From contig JAFDYS010000018.1 of NCBI GenBank assembly GCA_018267315.1, forward strand, positions 1 through 58,678: a stretch of 58,678 bases of DNA. Direction: 5' to 3'. This document shows positions 18,787-27,260 of the stretch, in pieces. The position numbers and the translations under genes are program-made. Below the pieces are notes generated by a model. That model ran no database searches and had not been told where the DNA came from. It worked only from the letters and a program-made list of their open reading frames with translations. Every line of letters starts with the position of its first letter. Position 1 is the stretch's first letter. Source of the DNA: Bacteroidota bacterium (lineage in GTDB: Bacteria; Bacteroidota; Bacteroidia; Chitinophagales; UBA10324).

Positions 18787-18822
18787 GGTTGCCGGCAACC
18801 GGGCAACTGACAATCCGCAACC
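18787..18822. repeat. Intergenic palindrome and GCAACC repeat
   Basis: GGTTGCCGGCAACC at 18787-18800 is a perfect 14-bp palindrome. GCAACC recurs at 18795 and 18817 (22-bp period). The words resemble those of the repeat at 6868-6905. Confidence 0.5.
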
Positions 18823-18887
18823 AGCTGCCTGACGACCGTCATTATTGCGGCCTGCTCACTTACGTAGTTTCACACAAACTTTCAGCG

Positions 18888-19619
18888 ATGAAAACGATGG
18901 TTTATTGGCTTCTGCCGGCTATGCTCCTCCTCGCTTCCTGTTCAAAAGATGAAAACAACACTCCGGCTGCCACCACAGGCAAGGTCAGCTTTCAGCTCTT
19001 GTACAACGTGGATGGAAAAGAACTGCTCTTTGACACGGTGTATTGCATGAATGCCGCAGGTAACGAATATGAAGTAACCAACCTTGAATTCATTCTCTCC
19101 GATTTCAAATTCATCCGTGCCGACAAAACTTTTTATGCCGATACCAATGCTTATTACCTCAATGCGCGTGATGCGGACTTCGGTGCGGTGAATATGGAAG
19201 GAATTCCCAATGGCTCATACACCTCAATGAGTTTTTCGCTGGGACTTGATTCGGTACACAACATCACAGGCGGACTGCCCAACACCATGGAATTTATCGC
19301 CATGGCCTGGCCTGATGCCATGGGCGGCGGCTACCACTTCATGAAGTTTGAAGGCCATTTCGTGGACGGAAGCAACCTGCCGGGATTCGCCATGCACCTC
19401 GGCATGAGCATGAACCGCATTGATTATTCCTTCGACCTCCCCGTCACCGTAAACAACAATTCGATTTCACTCACACTGGCCATGAATGTGAATGAATGGT
19501 TTAACCATCCTGAAGTCTATGATTTCAATGTGGATCCGAATTACTCCATGGGCAATCAATCCGCTATGGGTAAACTGGCCGCCAATGGAGCCGATGTTTT
19601 CACACTCAACATCAAATAA
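18888..19619 (+). CDS. MbnP family copper-binding lipoprotein
   Basis: 243 residues from the ATG at 18888; the in-frame extension to 18789 runs through an intergenic repeat. Lipoprotein signal ending LLLASC. The mature part matches the MbnP pattern: KVSFQLLYNVDGKEL, NLEFILSDFKFI, PNGSYTSMSFSLGLDS, then a Trp-containing MAWPDAMGGGYHFMKFEGHF segment. In characterised MbnP/CorA proteins a Trp is converted to kynurenine by a partner diheme enzyme and then takes part in copper binding. Here Trp residues in MAWPDAM and VNEWFNHP are candidates (inference). The next gene, 7 bp away, encodes the expected diheme partner. Confidence 0.82.
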   Translation: MKTMVYWLLPAMLLLASCSKDENNTPAATTGKVSFQLLYNVDGKELLFDTVYCMNAAGNEYEVTNLEFILSDFKFIRADKTFYADTNAYYLNARDADFGAVNMEGIPNGSYTSMSFSLGLDSVHNITGGLPNTMEFIAMAWPDAMGGGYHFMKFEGHFVDGSNLPGFAMHLGMSMNRIDYSFDLPVTVNNNSISLTLAMNVNEWFNHPEVYDFNVDPNYSMGNQSAMGKLAANGADVFTLNIK

Positions 19620-19626
19620 AACGGTC

Positions 19627-20646
19627 ATGAAAAGAAATGCATTCATCGTCTTCCTTTCATTATTGTTTGCCATTTCATGCAGCAAGAATGAGATCACCCC
19701 GGAGGACAACTACGGTCCTTACAATCCCACTCCGGTGGAGATGAAGGTCCCTGCCTATTTTCCCATCGTCACGCTGCCGGATGACAATCCGCTCACTACA
19801 GAAGGAATTGCTTTAGGCCGGAAGTTGTATTATGACAAGATCGTGGATGCCACACACACCAATTCCTGTTCAAGTTGCCACCAGCAGGCCAATGCATTCA
19901 GTTCGCCGCAGCCGGGTTTGAATGTGATTCAGCATCAGAACCTGGCATGGAGCAGGTATTTCTTATGGAACGGAATGCTCGACAGCACGCTGGAAGATGC
20001 CATGCTGTTTGAAGTGAAAGATTTTTTGAAAACAAACCTCGATGACCTCAATGCAAATGAGGAATACAAGAAACTCTTCTGGCAGGCCTTCGGTGTCACC
20101 ACCATCACTTACAAAGAAGAAGCATATGCCATTGCACAATTCCTGCGTACTGCGGAAACTTCCGATTCGCGCTACGACCGGTCTCTTCGTCATGAAATTT
20201 TCCTGACGGATGAAGAACTGGAAGGATACACGCTTTTCTTCACGGAGAAAGGTGACTGCTTCCACTGCCACCCGTCACCACTCTTCACCGACCAGCAGTT
20301 CCGCAACAACGGACTCGATGCAACTTACACCGCTGATAATTGGGGCCGCTATGAAGTCACCGGCGATCCGGCAGACATGGGCAAATACAAATCCCCTTCG
20401 CTGCGCAACTGTGAACTCACCGCGCCTTACATGCATGACGGACGCTACCAAACACTGGAAGAAGTGGTGGAGTTTTACAACAGCGGCGTGCACTTGTCAC
20501 CTACTGTTGATCCCATCATGACCAAGCCGGGCAAGGAAAACGGCCTGCAACTGAACGAAGAACAGAAGCATGCACTCGTCGCATTCCTCAAAGCGCTCAC
20601 TGATTCTTCATTCATCAACAACACGGATTTGTCCAGCCCGTTTTAA
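19627..20646 (+). CDS. Diheme cytochrome c peroxidase/MauG family lipoprotein (MbnH-like)
   Basis: 339 residues from the ATG at 19627. Lipoprotein signal ending FAISC. Two c-type heme sites: CSSCH near 83 and CFHCH near 217. The conserved C-terminal segment SPSLRNCELTAPYMHDGRYQTLEEVV is typical of the CCP/MauG family. Starts 7 bp after the MbnP-like gene, so it is almost certainly co-transcribed. In such pairs the enzyme modifies MbnP rather than acting as a peroxidase. Function here is inferred from context; a plain peroxidase is the alternative. Confidence 0.88.
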   Translation: MKRNAFIVFLSLLFAISCSKNEITPEDNYGPYNPTPVEMKVPAYFPIVTLPDDNPLTTEGIALGRKLYYDKIVDATHTNSCSSCHQQANAFSSPQPGLNVIQHQNLAWSRYFLWNGMLDSTLEDAMLFEVKDFLKTNLDDLNANEEYKKLFWQAFGVTTITYKEEAYAIAQFLRTAETSDSRYDRSLRHEIFLTDEELEGYTLFFTEKGDCFHCHPSPLFTDQQFRNNGLDATYTADNWGRYEVTGDPADMGKYKSPSLRNCELTAPYMHDGRYQTLEEVVEFYNSGVHLSPTVDPIMTKPGKENGLQLNEEQKHALVAFLKALTDSSFINNTDLSSPF

Positions 20647-20795
20647 AAGGACACTTCTGTATTGCCAGCACCGACACGAAGCAAACGGCGAAGCCATGAG
20701 GCGAACGTATCTGATTAAAATCCGTCAATCAGTGTCGTGAGCATCCTTTGAACTGCGTGTAACCTTTCCTTCAATCATGGCGACTCAAGCACATC

Positions 20796-21578
20796 ATGAG
20801 AAAATACTACTTCACGCTTCTTTGCTTGAGCATCACTTTCTTTTGCGATGCGCAACCTACATCCTCATCAGGCCGAATCAAACTGAGTGATGCATCATTC
20901 GATGTCACTTATGTTTTGATTGATTCTTCAACCGTTAAAGACCTGCTTCCCGTTTTTAGGGAAAGCGCTCAGGTGGTGAGCAATTACTTTGGAAAACCTT
21001 TTTTACACCGCTTCAGCATTGACCTGTTCGCAACGCGGCAAGAGTTGGACAGGCAATGGCAGCAGGACTGGGGCGATACTTCCATTCATTCCGAGTGCTG
21101 GATGGTGGCCGCCGGCATGGGCGACAAACTCCAGATGCTTTCGCCTCGGGTGTGGAACGGCGAAGCATGCGAGCACAATGCGTCTGACAAAAAAGAATTA
21201 CAGCAGGTGATTGCGCATGAACTGGTTCATGTGTATCACGCACAGATTAATCCCAACCACGATTTTACCGGGCTGGACAGTCTTGCCTGGTTTATTGAGG
21301 GACTGGCTACCTATGTGAGTGGCCAAGTGGATGAGAAAAGGACAGCACAGGTGAAAAAAGTAATCGCTTCGGGTGAAGCACCGCAACAACTCGCCCGTTT
21401 CTGGACCGGCGCTGCCAGGTATGGACTTGCCGGAACCCTGGTGCGATATATTTCCGATACGTATGGCAGAGAAAAAATAGTCGCGTTGCTTCCGCAGACT
21501 GATCAAAAAATAATGCTGCAAATGCTCGGTACCAATGAAGACGCCCTCATCAATGCATGGAAGAAGAGTTTGCAATAA
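20796..21578 (+). CDS. Secreted gluzincin-like metallopeptidase (peptidase MA-like)
   Basis: 260 residues with a signal peptide (about 1-19). The zinc motif is VIAHELVHVYHAQ near 140, and the downstream glutamate ligand is in AWFIEGLATYVSG near 168. HExxH plus EGxA spacing fits the peptidase MA/M61-like gluzincins. Periplasmic or extracellular; no T9SS domain. A 149-bp gap from the MbnH-like gene suggests separate transcription. Confidence 0.85.
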   Translation: MRKYYFTLLCLSITFFCDAQPTSSSGRIKLSDASFDVTYVLIDSSTVKDLLPVFRESAQVVSNYFGKPFLHRFSIDLFATRQELDRQWQQDWGDTSIHSECWMVAAGMGDKLQMLSPRVWNGEACEHNASDKKELQQVIAHELVHVYHAQINPNHDFTGLDSLAWFIEGLATYVSGQVDEKRTAQVKKVIASGEAPQQLARFWTGAARYGLAGTLVRYISDTYGREKIVALLPQTDQKIMLQMLGTNEDALINAWKKSLQ

Positions 21579-21602
21579 GCAGCCCGTTTGCCTGAATTTT
21601 CT

Positions 21603-23273
21603 TCAGCGCTTCAGCAACAACGGGTGAACATATACCCGGTTGCCTGCTGTCACTTTCGCGAAATAGTATCCGCCGGCAACATTTCGGTCAATGGTTAGCG
21701 GCGCCTTGCCCGATGCAAATTCAAGTGATGAAGAAAAAACCAGCCGCCCGTCCATGCTGAACAATTCAACGGTTCCGTTTTCCATATCGGCGCCATCGCT
21801 GAACTCAACCGTAAAGTTCCCGGTGCCCGGATTAGGATAGAACCTGATCGTTGACGTTTGCGCCACATCCACCGCATCATCGGAGACAATAACTATGCGC
21901 TGTGCTACGGGCCGCAGTTTCACTATCCAGTAATCATCGTTGCCGTGATTACCTGAAACATCTCCGTTATTTGAATTGCTGTTACAGGCCACCAAAAAGC
22001 CGCCGTCTGTGGTGGGTTCCACCGCATTGGCGCTCTCATTCAATGTTCCACCCAGCGAAATCTGCCACAGCATGTTTCCGCTGCTATCAACAGCAAGCAG
22101 CCAGCCATCGTCGCCACCATGATTGGTGCAAACTTTCTTATCAGTTGAGGAGGAATTGCCTGCAAGAATAAACTGGTTAGTGCCGAAGGGCGCCATGTAT
22201 TGCGGGTCGTCCGAGGCGGTGCCGCCAAAACAACGTGTCCATTCCAACACACCGCTTGAATCCATTTTCACCAGCCAGTAATCATGTGCTCCGTTGGTTT
22301 CCTGCGACAATCCTTCATTTGAATGACTGATGCCGACAGAGTAAATAATGCCATCATTCATCAGTGCCAGCGTGGTGGTTCCCTCGCCGCCTTCATCTCC
22401 GTATCGTGACTGCCAGATAAGGTTGCCGTTACCGTCGAGTTTGATCAGCCATAAATCTTCTTCACCATTATTTCCATTAACGTCACCGTCGCCCGACCGG
22501 GCATAGCCGGAAACGAGGTAACCGCCATCCGCAGTGAGTGCGACTGCATGTGCAAAGTCATATTGAGACCCCCCGTAACTTTTTTGCCATTGCATGTTTC
22601 CCAGCCCATCCATTTTCACGATCCAGTAATCACCCTTGCCCTTTTGACTGGTCACATCGCCCGTTTTTGATTTAGCATATCCAACGGCAATGTAGCCGCC
22701 ATCGGTTGTTTGTTTCACATCATATGCCACATCAATGTCAGGCCCGCCAAAACTTTTCTGCCAATCCAAACTACCGTTTGATTTCAGTTTCACAATCCAG
22801 AAATCGTATGCGCCATGATTGTTGGTTACATCTAAATTTTTGGAGCGGGTTCCGCCGGCTACAATGAATCCCCCATCTGTGCATGCTTCAACGGCATACG
22901 CTTCATCCTTGCTGGTTCCTCCAAATGAATTATTCCAGACAATATTTCCAAGTGAGTCCAGCTTGATGACCCAGTAATCCGTAACGCCGCGGCTGTGATT
23001 CACATCACCGTTAGTAGAAGCGGATTGCCCCACCACCACGCAACCGCCCGATGATAAAGTGCAGAGATCCCATGGAATATCCTTCTTGGCTCCGCCGAAA
23101 GATTTTTGCCATTGAATAGACATGGCGGGTTCACAATTCACCGAATCATCGGGAGGTGGTAATGCGACTGATATTTTTGTTTGGAGAAAGAAAAGGATAA
23201 TGAAGCTGAAAAGCGCCGGCGGGAATGCAAACTGACTTAAGAACCTGCAAAGAGATGAAGGAATCCTGATCAT
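21603..23273 (-). CDS. Secreted seven-repeat beta-propeller-like protein with T9SS domain
   Basis: 556 residues from the ATG at 23273. A signal peptide is followed by seven repeats of about 58 residues, each of the form WQKSFGG...DGGY...GD...G..DYWIVKLD..GN (about residues 45-450), consistent with a seven-bladed propeller. The C-terminal ~85 residues (RFYPNPGTGNFTVEF to YFAKVTAGN) are a T9SS type A sorting domain. Likely a surface or extracellular protein; no catalytic motif. The repeats are diverged, so the duplication is old. Confidence 0.88.
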   Translation of the reverse strand: MIRIPSSLCRFLSQFAFPPALFSFIILFFLQTKISVALPPPDDSVNCEPAMSIQWQKSFGGAKKDIPWDLCTLSSGGCVVVGQSASTNGDVNHSRGVTDYWVIKLDSLGNIVWNNSFGGTSKDEAYAVEACTDGGFIVAGGTRSKNLDVTNNHGAYDFWIVKLKSNGSLDWQKSFGGPDIDVAYDVKQTTDGGYIAVGYAKSKTGDVTSQKGKGDYWIVKMDGLGNMQWQKSYGGSQYDFAHAVALTADGGYLVSGYARSGDGDVNGNNGEEDLWLIKLDGNGNLIWQSRYGDEGGEGTTTLALMNDGIIYSVGISHSNEGLSQETNGAHDYWLVKMDSSGVLEWTRCFGGTASDDPQYMAPFGTNQFILAGNSSSTDKKVCTNHGGDDGWLLAVDSSGNMLWQISLGGTLNESANAVEPTTDGGFLVACNSNSNNGDVSGNHGNDDYWIVKLRPVAQRIVIVSDDAVDVAQTSTIRFYPNPGTGNFTVEFSDGADMENGTVELFSMDGRLVFSSSLEFASGKAPLTIDRNVAGGYYFAKVTAGNRVYVHPLLLKR

Positions 23274-23387
23274 AAAATAATTTTTTGATGAATGAAATAT
23301 TCCGGAAAATTTCGGCAGGGGTTCCGAAAAATAATATCTGCTACCCATTGACGGGAATTGGTTACAGGCAGTGTACACAATGCACTG

Positions 23388-24254
23388 TTAGAAACATTCA
23401 GCTGACCACACCACAGTGAATGATTTACCGGGTTTGAGTGCATGTATCCCTTCTTTCTTCTCCAGCTTCATACTGTGTGTAACGGAGTCGGCAATACCGC
23501 ACCAGGGTTCGATACAAACAAAATCAGCATCCTTTGCCGCCCATATCCCTAAAAAGTTAAACCCGTCGAAATAGACATTTACCCCGCGCTCCGTTTTATG
23601 GGACCTGAGCGTGACCATGCCCGAATGAATTTGCTTGAACACTAATGCATCGCGGTAAAAGAGTTCCTTCGACAGCGGAATACGGGTGGAGTTGACCAGG
23701 AAGTCTTCTGAACTTTCAATCAACCCATCGCCATTCAGCACATGCCGCTTGGCCGTCTCGGCTTCTTCAAACTCTATGTAGTAATCGTCATAAGCTGTTC
23801 CCTCTGCCAGCGGAACACGAAATGCAGGGTGCGCCCCAACGGAGAAAAACATTTCTTCTTCGCCCGTATTTCGAACATCATAAGTAACGTGAAGCGCATT
23901 TCGCTGCAACGAATAGCTGATGCGGAATTCAAATTCGAAAGGATAACTCTTCCGCGTTTCTTCATTACTGCAAAGAAGGTAGTGCAGTTCGTTCGGTGAT
24001 TGGCTTTCCAGCTCAAACTCACATTCACGGGCGAAACCGTGCTTGTTCATCAGGTATTCATTATCGCCGTAAATGAATTTACCTTCTCTCAGCGCGCCAA
24101 CAAAAGGAAACAAGGCCGGCGACTTTCTTCCCCAGAATTTTGGATCCCCTTCCCAGAGGTATTCGAGGTTGTTCTTTTTGTGGAAGAGACTGTCGAGTTC
24201 GGCGCCCTTGGGCTTCACCGCAATTTTCAGGAATTCGTTTTCAATCGTGTTCAT
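23388..24254 (-). CDS. Aldose 1-epimerase family protein (mutarotase)
   Basis: 288 residues, galactose mutarotase fold of the LacX/YeaD type. Opening ENEFLKIAVKPKGAELDSLF, the FSVGAHPAFRVPL histidine motif near 130, and late ADFVCIEPWCGIADS with the conserved acidic/aromatic site. Cytoplasmic; interconverts sugar anomers, substrate unknown. Divergent from mqnB across 138 bp. A TATCTTCG element lies upstream on the minus strand. Confidence 0.9.
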   Translation of the reverse strand: MNTIENEFLKIAVKPKGAELDSLFHKKNNLEYLWEGDPKFWGRKSPALFPFVGALREGKFIYGDNEYLMNKHGFARECEFELESQSPNELHYLLCSNEETRKSYPFEFEFRISYSLQRNALHVTYDVRNTGEEEMFFSVGAHPAFRVPLAEGTAYDDYYIEFEEAETAKRHVLNGDGLIESSEDFLVNSTRIPLSKELFYRDALVFKQIHSGMVTLRSHKTERGVNVYFDGFNFLGIWAAKDADFVCIEPWCGIADSVTHSMKLEKKEGIHALKPGKSFTVVWSAECF

Positions 24255-24392
24255 CAGATAATAATGGCGACGAAGATAGCTTTGCCCGAAAAATTACGGG
24301 ATCATTTTTAACTGAATGTTGATAAAAACGGGGGCACCTGAAGCGGGCTGTCTTTCTGCTCTATACCGTATTTTGCAACCGCGGCACAAGTC

Positions 24393-25073
24393 ATGAAAAT
24401 CCTAATTATTTCACCCACGCGCGAGGAAATCAGGCCCCTGGATCGCATGCTCGAAGAACTGGAAGCAGCAGGCACCTTGCGCAATCATCTCATTGACCTG
24501 GCTGTGACCGACGTTGGCAGCACTCTTACGGCATTCCGCCTTACCAAATTATTGGTTCCGGCTAACTGGGACCTTGTGTTGCAACTCGGTATCTGCGGCA
24601 GTTTTGATGTAACACTGCAAAATGGCACGGTCGTTAATGTGATTGAAGAGCGCTTCGCCGACCTGGGAGCAGAGGATGGCGAAAATTTTCTTGATGCCTT
24701 TGAACTTGGTCTTCTTGAACCCGATACTTTTCCTTTTATGAACGGATCACTCCTCAACAAGTCAACTGTTAAAAGTGATACACTTGATTCATTGCCCCGC
24801 GTGACTGGCATCACCGTTAATAAAGTTCATGGCAATGAAAAAAACATTACTTCCGTTACTTCCAAATACCATCCCCGGGTTGAAAGCATGGAAGGTGCGG
24901 CGTTATTCTATTGTTGCCTCATGGAAAGCGTTCCCTTTCTTGAGTTGCGCTGCGTTTCCAATACCGTGGAAAAGCGCGACCGGTCAAAGTGGAACATTCC
25001 GCTTGCTGTGGAAAAGCTCAATCAGACTGCCATGAAAATTATCAGCGAGTTGCTGGAAATAAAAAATCCCTAA
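24393..25073 (+). CDS. mqnB: Futalosine hydrolase
   Basis: 226 residues, nucleoside phosphorylase-like fold: KILIISPTREEI start, LQLGICGSFD near 70, and SMEGAALFYCCLM near 168, the purine/ribose-binding segment in this family. It cleaves futalosine (or its 6-amino form) in the alternative menaquinone pathway. It implies mqnA, mqnC and mqnD elsewhere. The stop overlaps the convergent prenyltransferase stop by 4 bp. Confidence 0.9.
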   Translation: MKILIISPTREEIRPLDRMLEELEAAGTLRNHLIDLAVTDVGSTLTAFRLTKLLVPANWDLVLQLGICGSFDVTLQNGTVVNVIEERFADLGAEDGENFLDAFELGLLEPDTFPFMNGSLLNKSTVKSDTLDSLPRVTGITVNKVHGNEKNITSVTSKYHPRVESMEGAALFYCCLMESVPFLELRCVSNTVEKRDRSKWNIPLAVEKLNQTAMKIISELLEIKNP

Positions 25074-26017
25074 CCCCGTATCAGCAGGTAGAAATACAGC
25101 ATGGTGAGAATACCCATGAACATGACCACTTTGATCACTGAACTCACCGAATGAAACTGTGCTGAGGTACTCGCCTGCCTGAGCAGGTAAAGTGAAACAA
25201 GCACCGGAAACTCCACGGTGGTAAAAACGGTAAGCGCCGAAATAAAATCGCCGCCGCTGATTTCTATCCACTGGATATAAATCAACAGCATGAGGATGAA
25301 AACGAGAATTCCGTAAACCAACCCTTTGGTCCGGTAAACGCCCATGGCAATCGGAACCGTCTTACTGCCGAACGAGCGGTCGCCTTCCACATCTTCCATG
25401 TCCTTTACCAACTCTCTCGCCAGCGAAACCAGAAATGCGAAAATGAAGTAGGCAAAAACAATAACGATAGTGCTGTAAGCAGCGCGCTGCACGGCGGCAT
25501 TCATCGGGTTGAACAAGCTCTTCTCATACAACGCCACTATGAGGATGACAAAACCCGTGAGAAAGGCCACCAGTAAATTTCCCAGCAATAATTTTCGCTT
25601 GTAACCGGTAGAATAAAACCAGAGGAAGGCCGCTACAATCGGGTGAATGAAACCCAGTTTGAAATTGCCGGCATGCCAGGCCACATACAACGCCAGCAGC
25701 ACGCCGGTACCGGTGAACATCTGGTGCAACAGCATGGCTGCACGCCGGGTAATCACGCGGTCAATAAAAATGCGACCGGGCTTGTTGACCTCATCCACCT
25801 TTACATCAAAATAATCGTTGATCACATAACCGGCGGCAGCAATCAGCACAGTGGCTGCCACCAGCAGTATGAAGTGCAGTTCATCAAGTGTTGGTACGGC
25901 GCCTGCCTGTGCCAGTATGGGTTTAATGATGAAGTATTGAACGGAGCATTGGGTGAGGACGATGAACAGGAGGTTCAGCGAACGAATAAGCCGGAGAAAA
26001 GCAATCAGTTTTTGCAT
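25070..26017 (-). CDS. UbiA-family prenyltransferase (DGGGP synthase-like)
   Basis: 315 residues, about eight or nine transmembrane helices. The first Asp-rich motif is VINDYFDVKVDEVNKPGR near residue 65-82; the second is KDMEDVEGDRSFGSKT near 205. The NDYFDxxVDxxNKP form resembles digeranylgeranylglyceryl-phosphate synthases and chlorophyll-synthase relatives, not the NRxxD form of MqnP or UbiA proper. Bacteroidota are known to encode such archaeal-type enzymes. Last gene of a minus-strand operon, 33 bp after kdsC. Confidence 0.85.
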   Translation of the reverse strand: MQKLIAFLRLIRSLNLLFIVLTQCSVQYFIIKPILAQAGAVPTLDELHFILLVAATVLIAAAGYVINDYFDVKVDEVNKPGRIFIDRVITRRAAMLLHQMFTGTGVLLALYVAWHAGNFKLGFIHPIVAAFLWFYSTGYKRKLLLGNLLVAFLTGFVILIVALYEKSLFNPMNAAVQRAAYSTIVIVFAYFIFAFLVSLARELVKDMEDVEGDRSFGSKTVPIAMGVYRTKGLVYGILVFILMLLIYIQWIEISGGDFISALTVFTTVEFPVLVSLYLLRQASTSAQFHSVSSVIKVVMFMGILTMLYFYLLIRG

Positions 26018-26050
26018 GATGATACGATGTACCCGGCTGCGGGAAGCCGC

Positions 26051-26575
26051 TCAATTCCACTTACCCTGCAGCTTCAGTACTTTTTCCAGGATGTCACGAA
26101 CGCATCCGCTGCCGCCTTTCAGCGGTGAGATGTATTTGCTAATGGCCATCACTTCCGACGCAGCATCCGCCGGGCAACAGGGAATGCCGCACAGTTTCAT
26201 CACTTCCAAATCCGGAATATCATCACCGATGTAAATGGTGGTTGCCAAATCGAGATTCAGCTCATCCGTGAGCCGCTTCAACACATTCACTTTTTCTTCC
26301 ACGCTGATGCGCACATTTTCAATTCCCAGGGCGGATAATCTGCTGAGCACACCTTGTGATCTTCCGCCGGAAACCACGGCCAGTTTCATTCCATTGTCCA
26401 CGGCACGCCGGATGGCGAATCCATCGCGGATGTTCATGGTGCGCAGCTGATTGCCTTCTTCAGTAATTACCAATGAGCCATCGGTGAGTACGCCATCAAC
26501 ATCCATCACTATGGCGGTGGCCTGTTTAAAGAGTGACAAGTAGTGCTGTTGTTTCAATTCGTGGTCGGAGGGCAT
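26051..26575 (-). CDS. kdsC: 3-deoxy-D-manno-octulosonate 8-phosphate phosphatase (HAD family)
   Basis: 174 residues, the normal KdsC length. HAD motif I VMDVDGVLTDGS, motif II VVSGGRS, lysine region EEKVNVLKRL, motif IV YIGDDIPDLEVM. Removes phosphate from KDO 8-phosphate for LPS core synthesis in the cytoplasm. In a minus-strand operon: 16 bp after iscX and 33 bp before the prenyltransferase. Confidence 0.92.
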   Translation of the reverse strand: MPSDHELKQQHYLSLFKQATAIVMDVDGVLTDGSLVITEEGNQLRTMNIRDGFAIRRAVDNGMKLAVVSGGRSQGVLSRLSALGIENVRISVEEKVNVLKRLTDELNLDLATTIYIGDDIPDLEVMKLCGIPCCPADAASEVMAISKYISPLKGGSGCVRDILEKVLKLQGKWN

Positions 26576-26591
26576 GCAGCAGGTTGTTGTT

Positions 26592-26828
26592 TTATTTCTT
26601 TTGATAATCGCGCCATTCGTAAACCCAGGAGGATTGGATCATTTCCAGGTGGCCTTCATTGCATTCTTCCCGTTTGCCCGCGAAGCCCGGAATCTCCAGC
26701 ACCCATTCGATCAGGTCGGTGAAACGGACACGGTAAATTTTTCCTTCATTGAATTCATCACCGAATCTCTCGTACAATTTCTGGGCGATATCATCGTGAT
26801 CGCTCCAGTGAATTGGTGGTTCATGCAT
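26592..26828 (-). CDS. iscX: IscX-like Fe-S cluster assembly accessory protein
   Basis: 78 residues, matching IscX length and pattern: HWSDHDDIAQKLYERFGD, YRVRFTDLIEWVLEIPGF, NEGHLEMIQSSWVYEW. IscX binds IscS and iron and modulates cluster assembly. Located between ferredoxin and kdsC, away from any iscSU gene, with 44 and 16 bp gaps. The pairing with ferredoxin recalls the fdx-iscX end of proteobacterial isc operons. Confidence 0.87.
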   Translation of the reverse strand: MHEPPIHWSDHDDIAQKLYERFGDEFNEGKIYRVRFTDLIEWVLEIPGFAGKREECNEGHLEMIQSSWVYEWRDYQKK

Positions 26829-26872
26829 ACGTATTACGCTGGTTGTTGTTTCTAATAACCGTTACAGGCTCT

Positions 26873-27205
26873 TCATTCACCTAAAATCACTGACTGATCC
26901 GGGATGGTGACTTCCAGATCGCCCTGACCTTCATTGAGCAAACACTGGCATGAAAGCCGTGACGAAAGTTTGGGATTGCGGGCCCGGTCAACAAAATCTT
27001 CTTCCTTATCGCTTATCTCTTCCACAAACTCTTCGCCACTCTCCAGGTAAATGTGACACGTGCTGCACGCACAAACACCGCCGCAGTTATGATGCAGTTC
27101 AATATTATTTTTCAGCGCCACCTCAAGTATGGTATCTCCTTCTTCAGCGTCCACCACACAGGGCTGTTTCTCCTTCTCTTCAAACGTAAAATGTATCTTG
27201 TACAT
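26873..27205 (-). CDS. fdx: Adrenodoxin-type [2Fe-2S] ferredoxin
   Basis: 110 residues. Cluster ligands are in HHNCGGVCACSTCHIYLESGEE (Cys spacing 0/+6/+9, with an additional Cys between) and SRLSCQCLL for the fourth ligand, as in adrenodoxin/Fdx. Cytoplasmic electron carrier, likely for Fe-S assembly given the next gene, iscX. Part of the minus-strand operon beginning with the DUF2520 gene. Confidence 0.92.
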   Translation of the reverse strand: MYKIHFTFEEKEKQPCVVDAEEGDTILEVALKNNIELHHNCGGVCACSTCHIYLESGEEFVEEISDKEEDFVDRARNPKLSSRLSCQCLLNEGQGDLEVTIPDQSVILGE

Positions 27206-27260
27206 AGTTCAGAATAATCACCGCCGTCTTCTGCTTTTCGCGGATGGCAGGCGTGAAGCT

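Noticed and set aside
25070..26017. MqnP (futalosine-pathway prenyltransferase) as the identity of the UbiA gene next to mqnB
   Set aside because: The first Asp motif is NDYFDxxVDxxNKP, not the NRxxD form of MqnP, and the gene belongs to a different, convergent operon.
26574..26855. Plus-strand open frame over iscX and the kdsC start
   Set aside because: It is the opposite-strand shadow of genes with clear family motifs.
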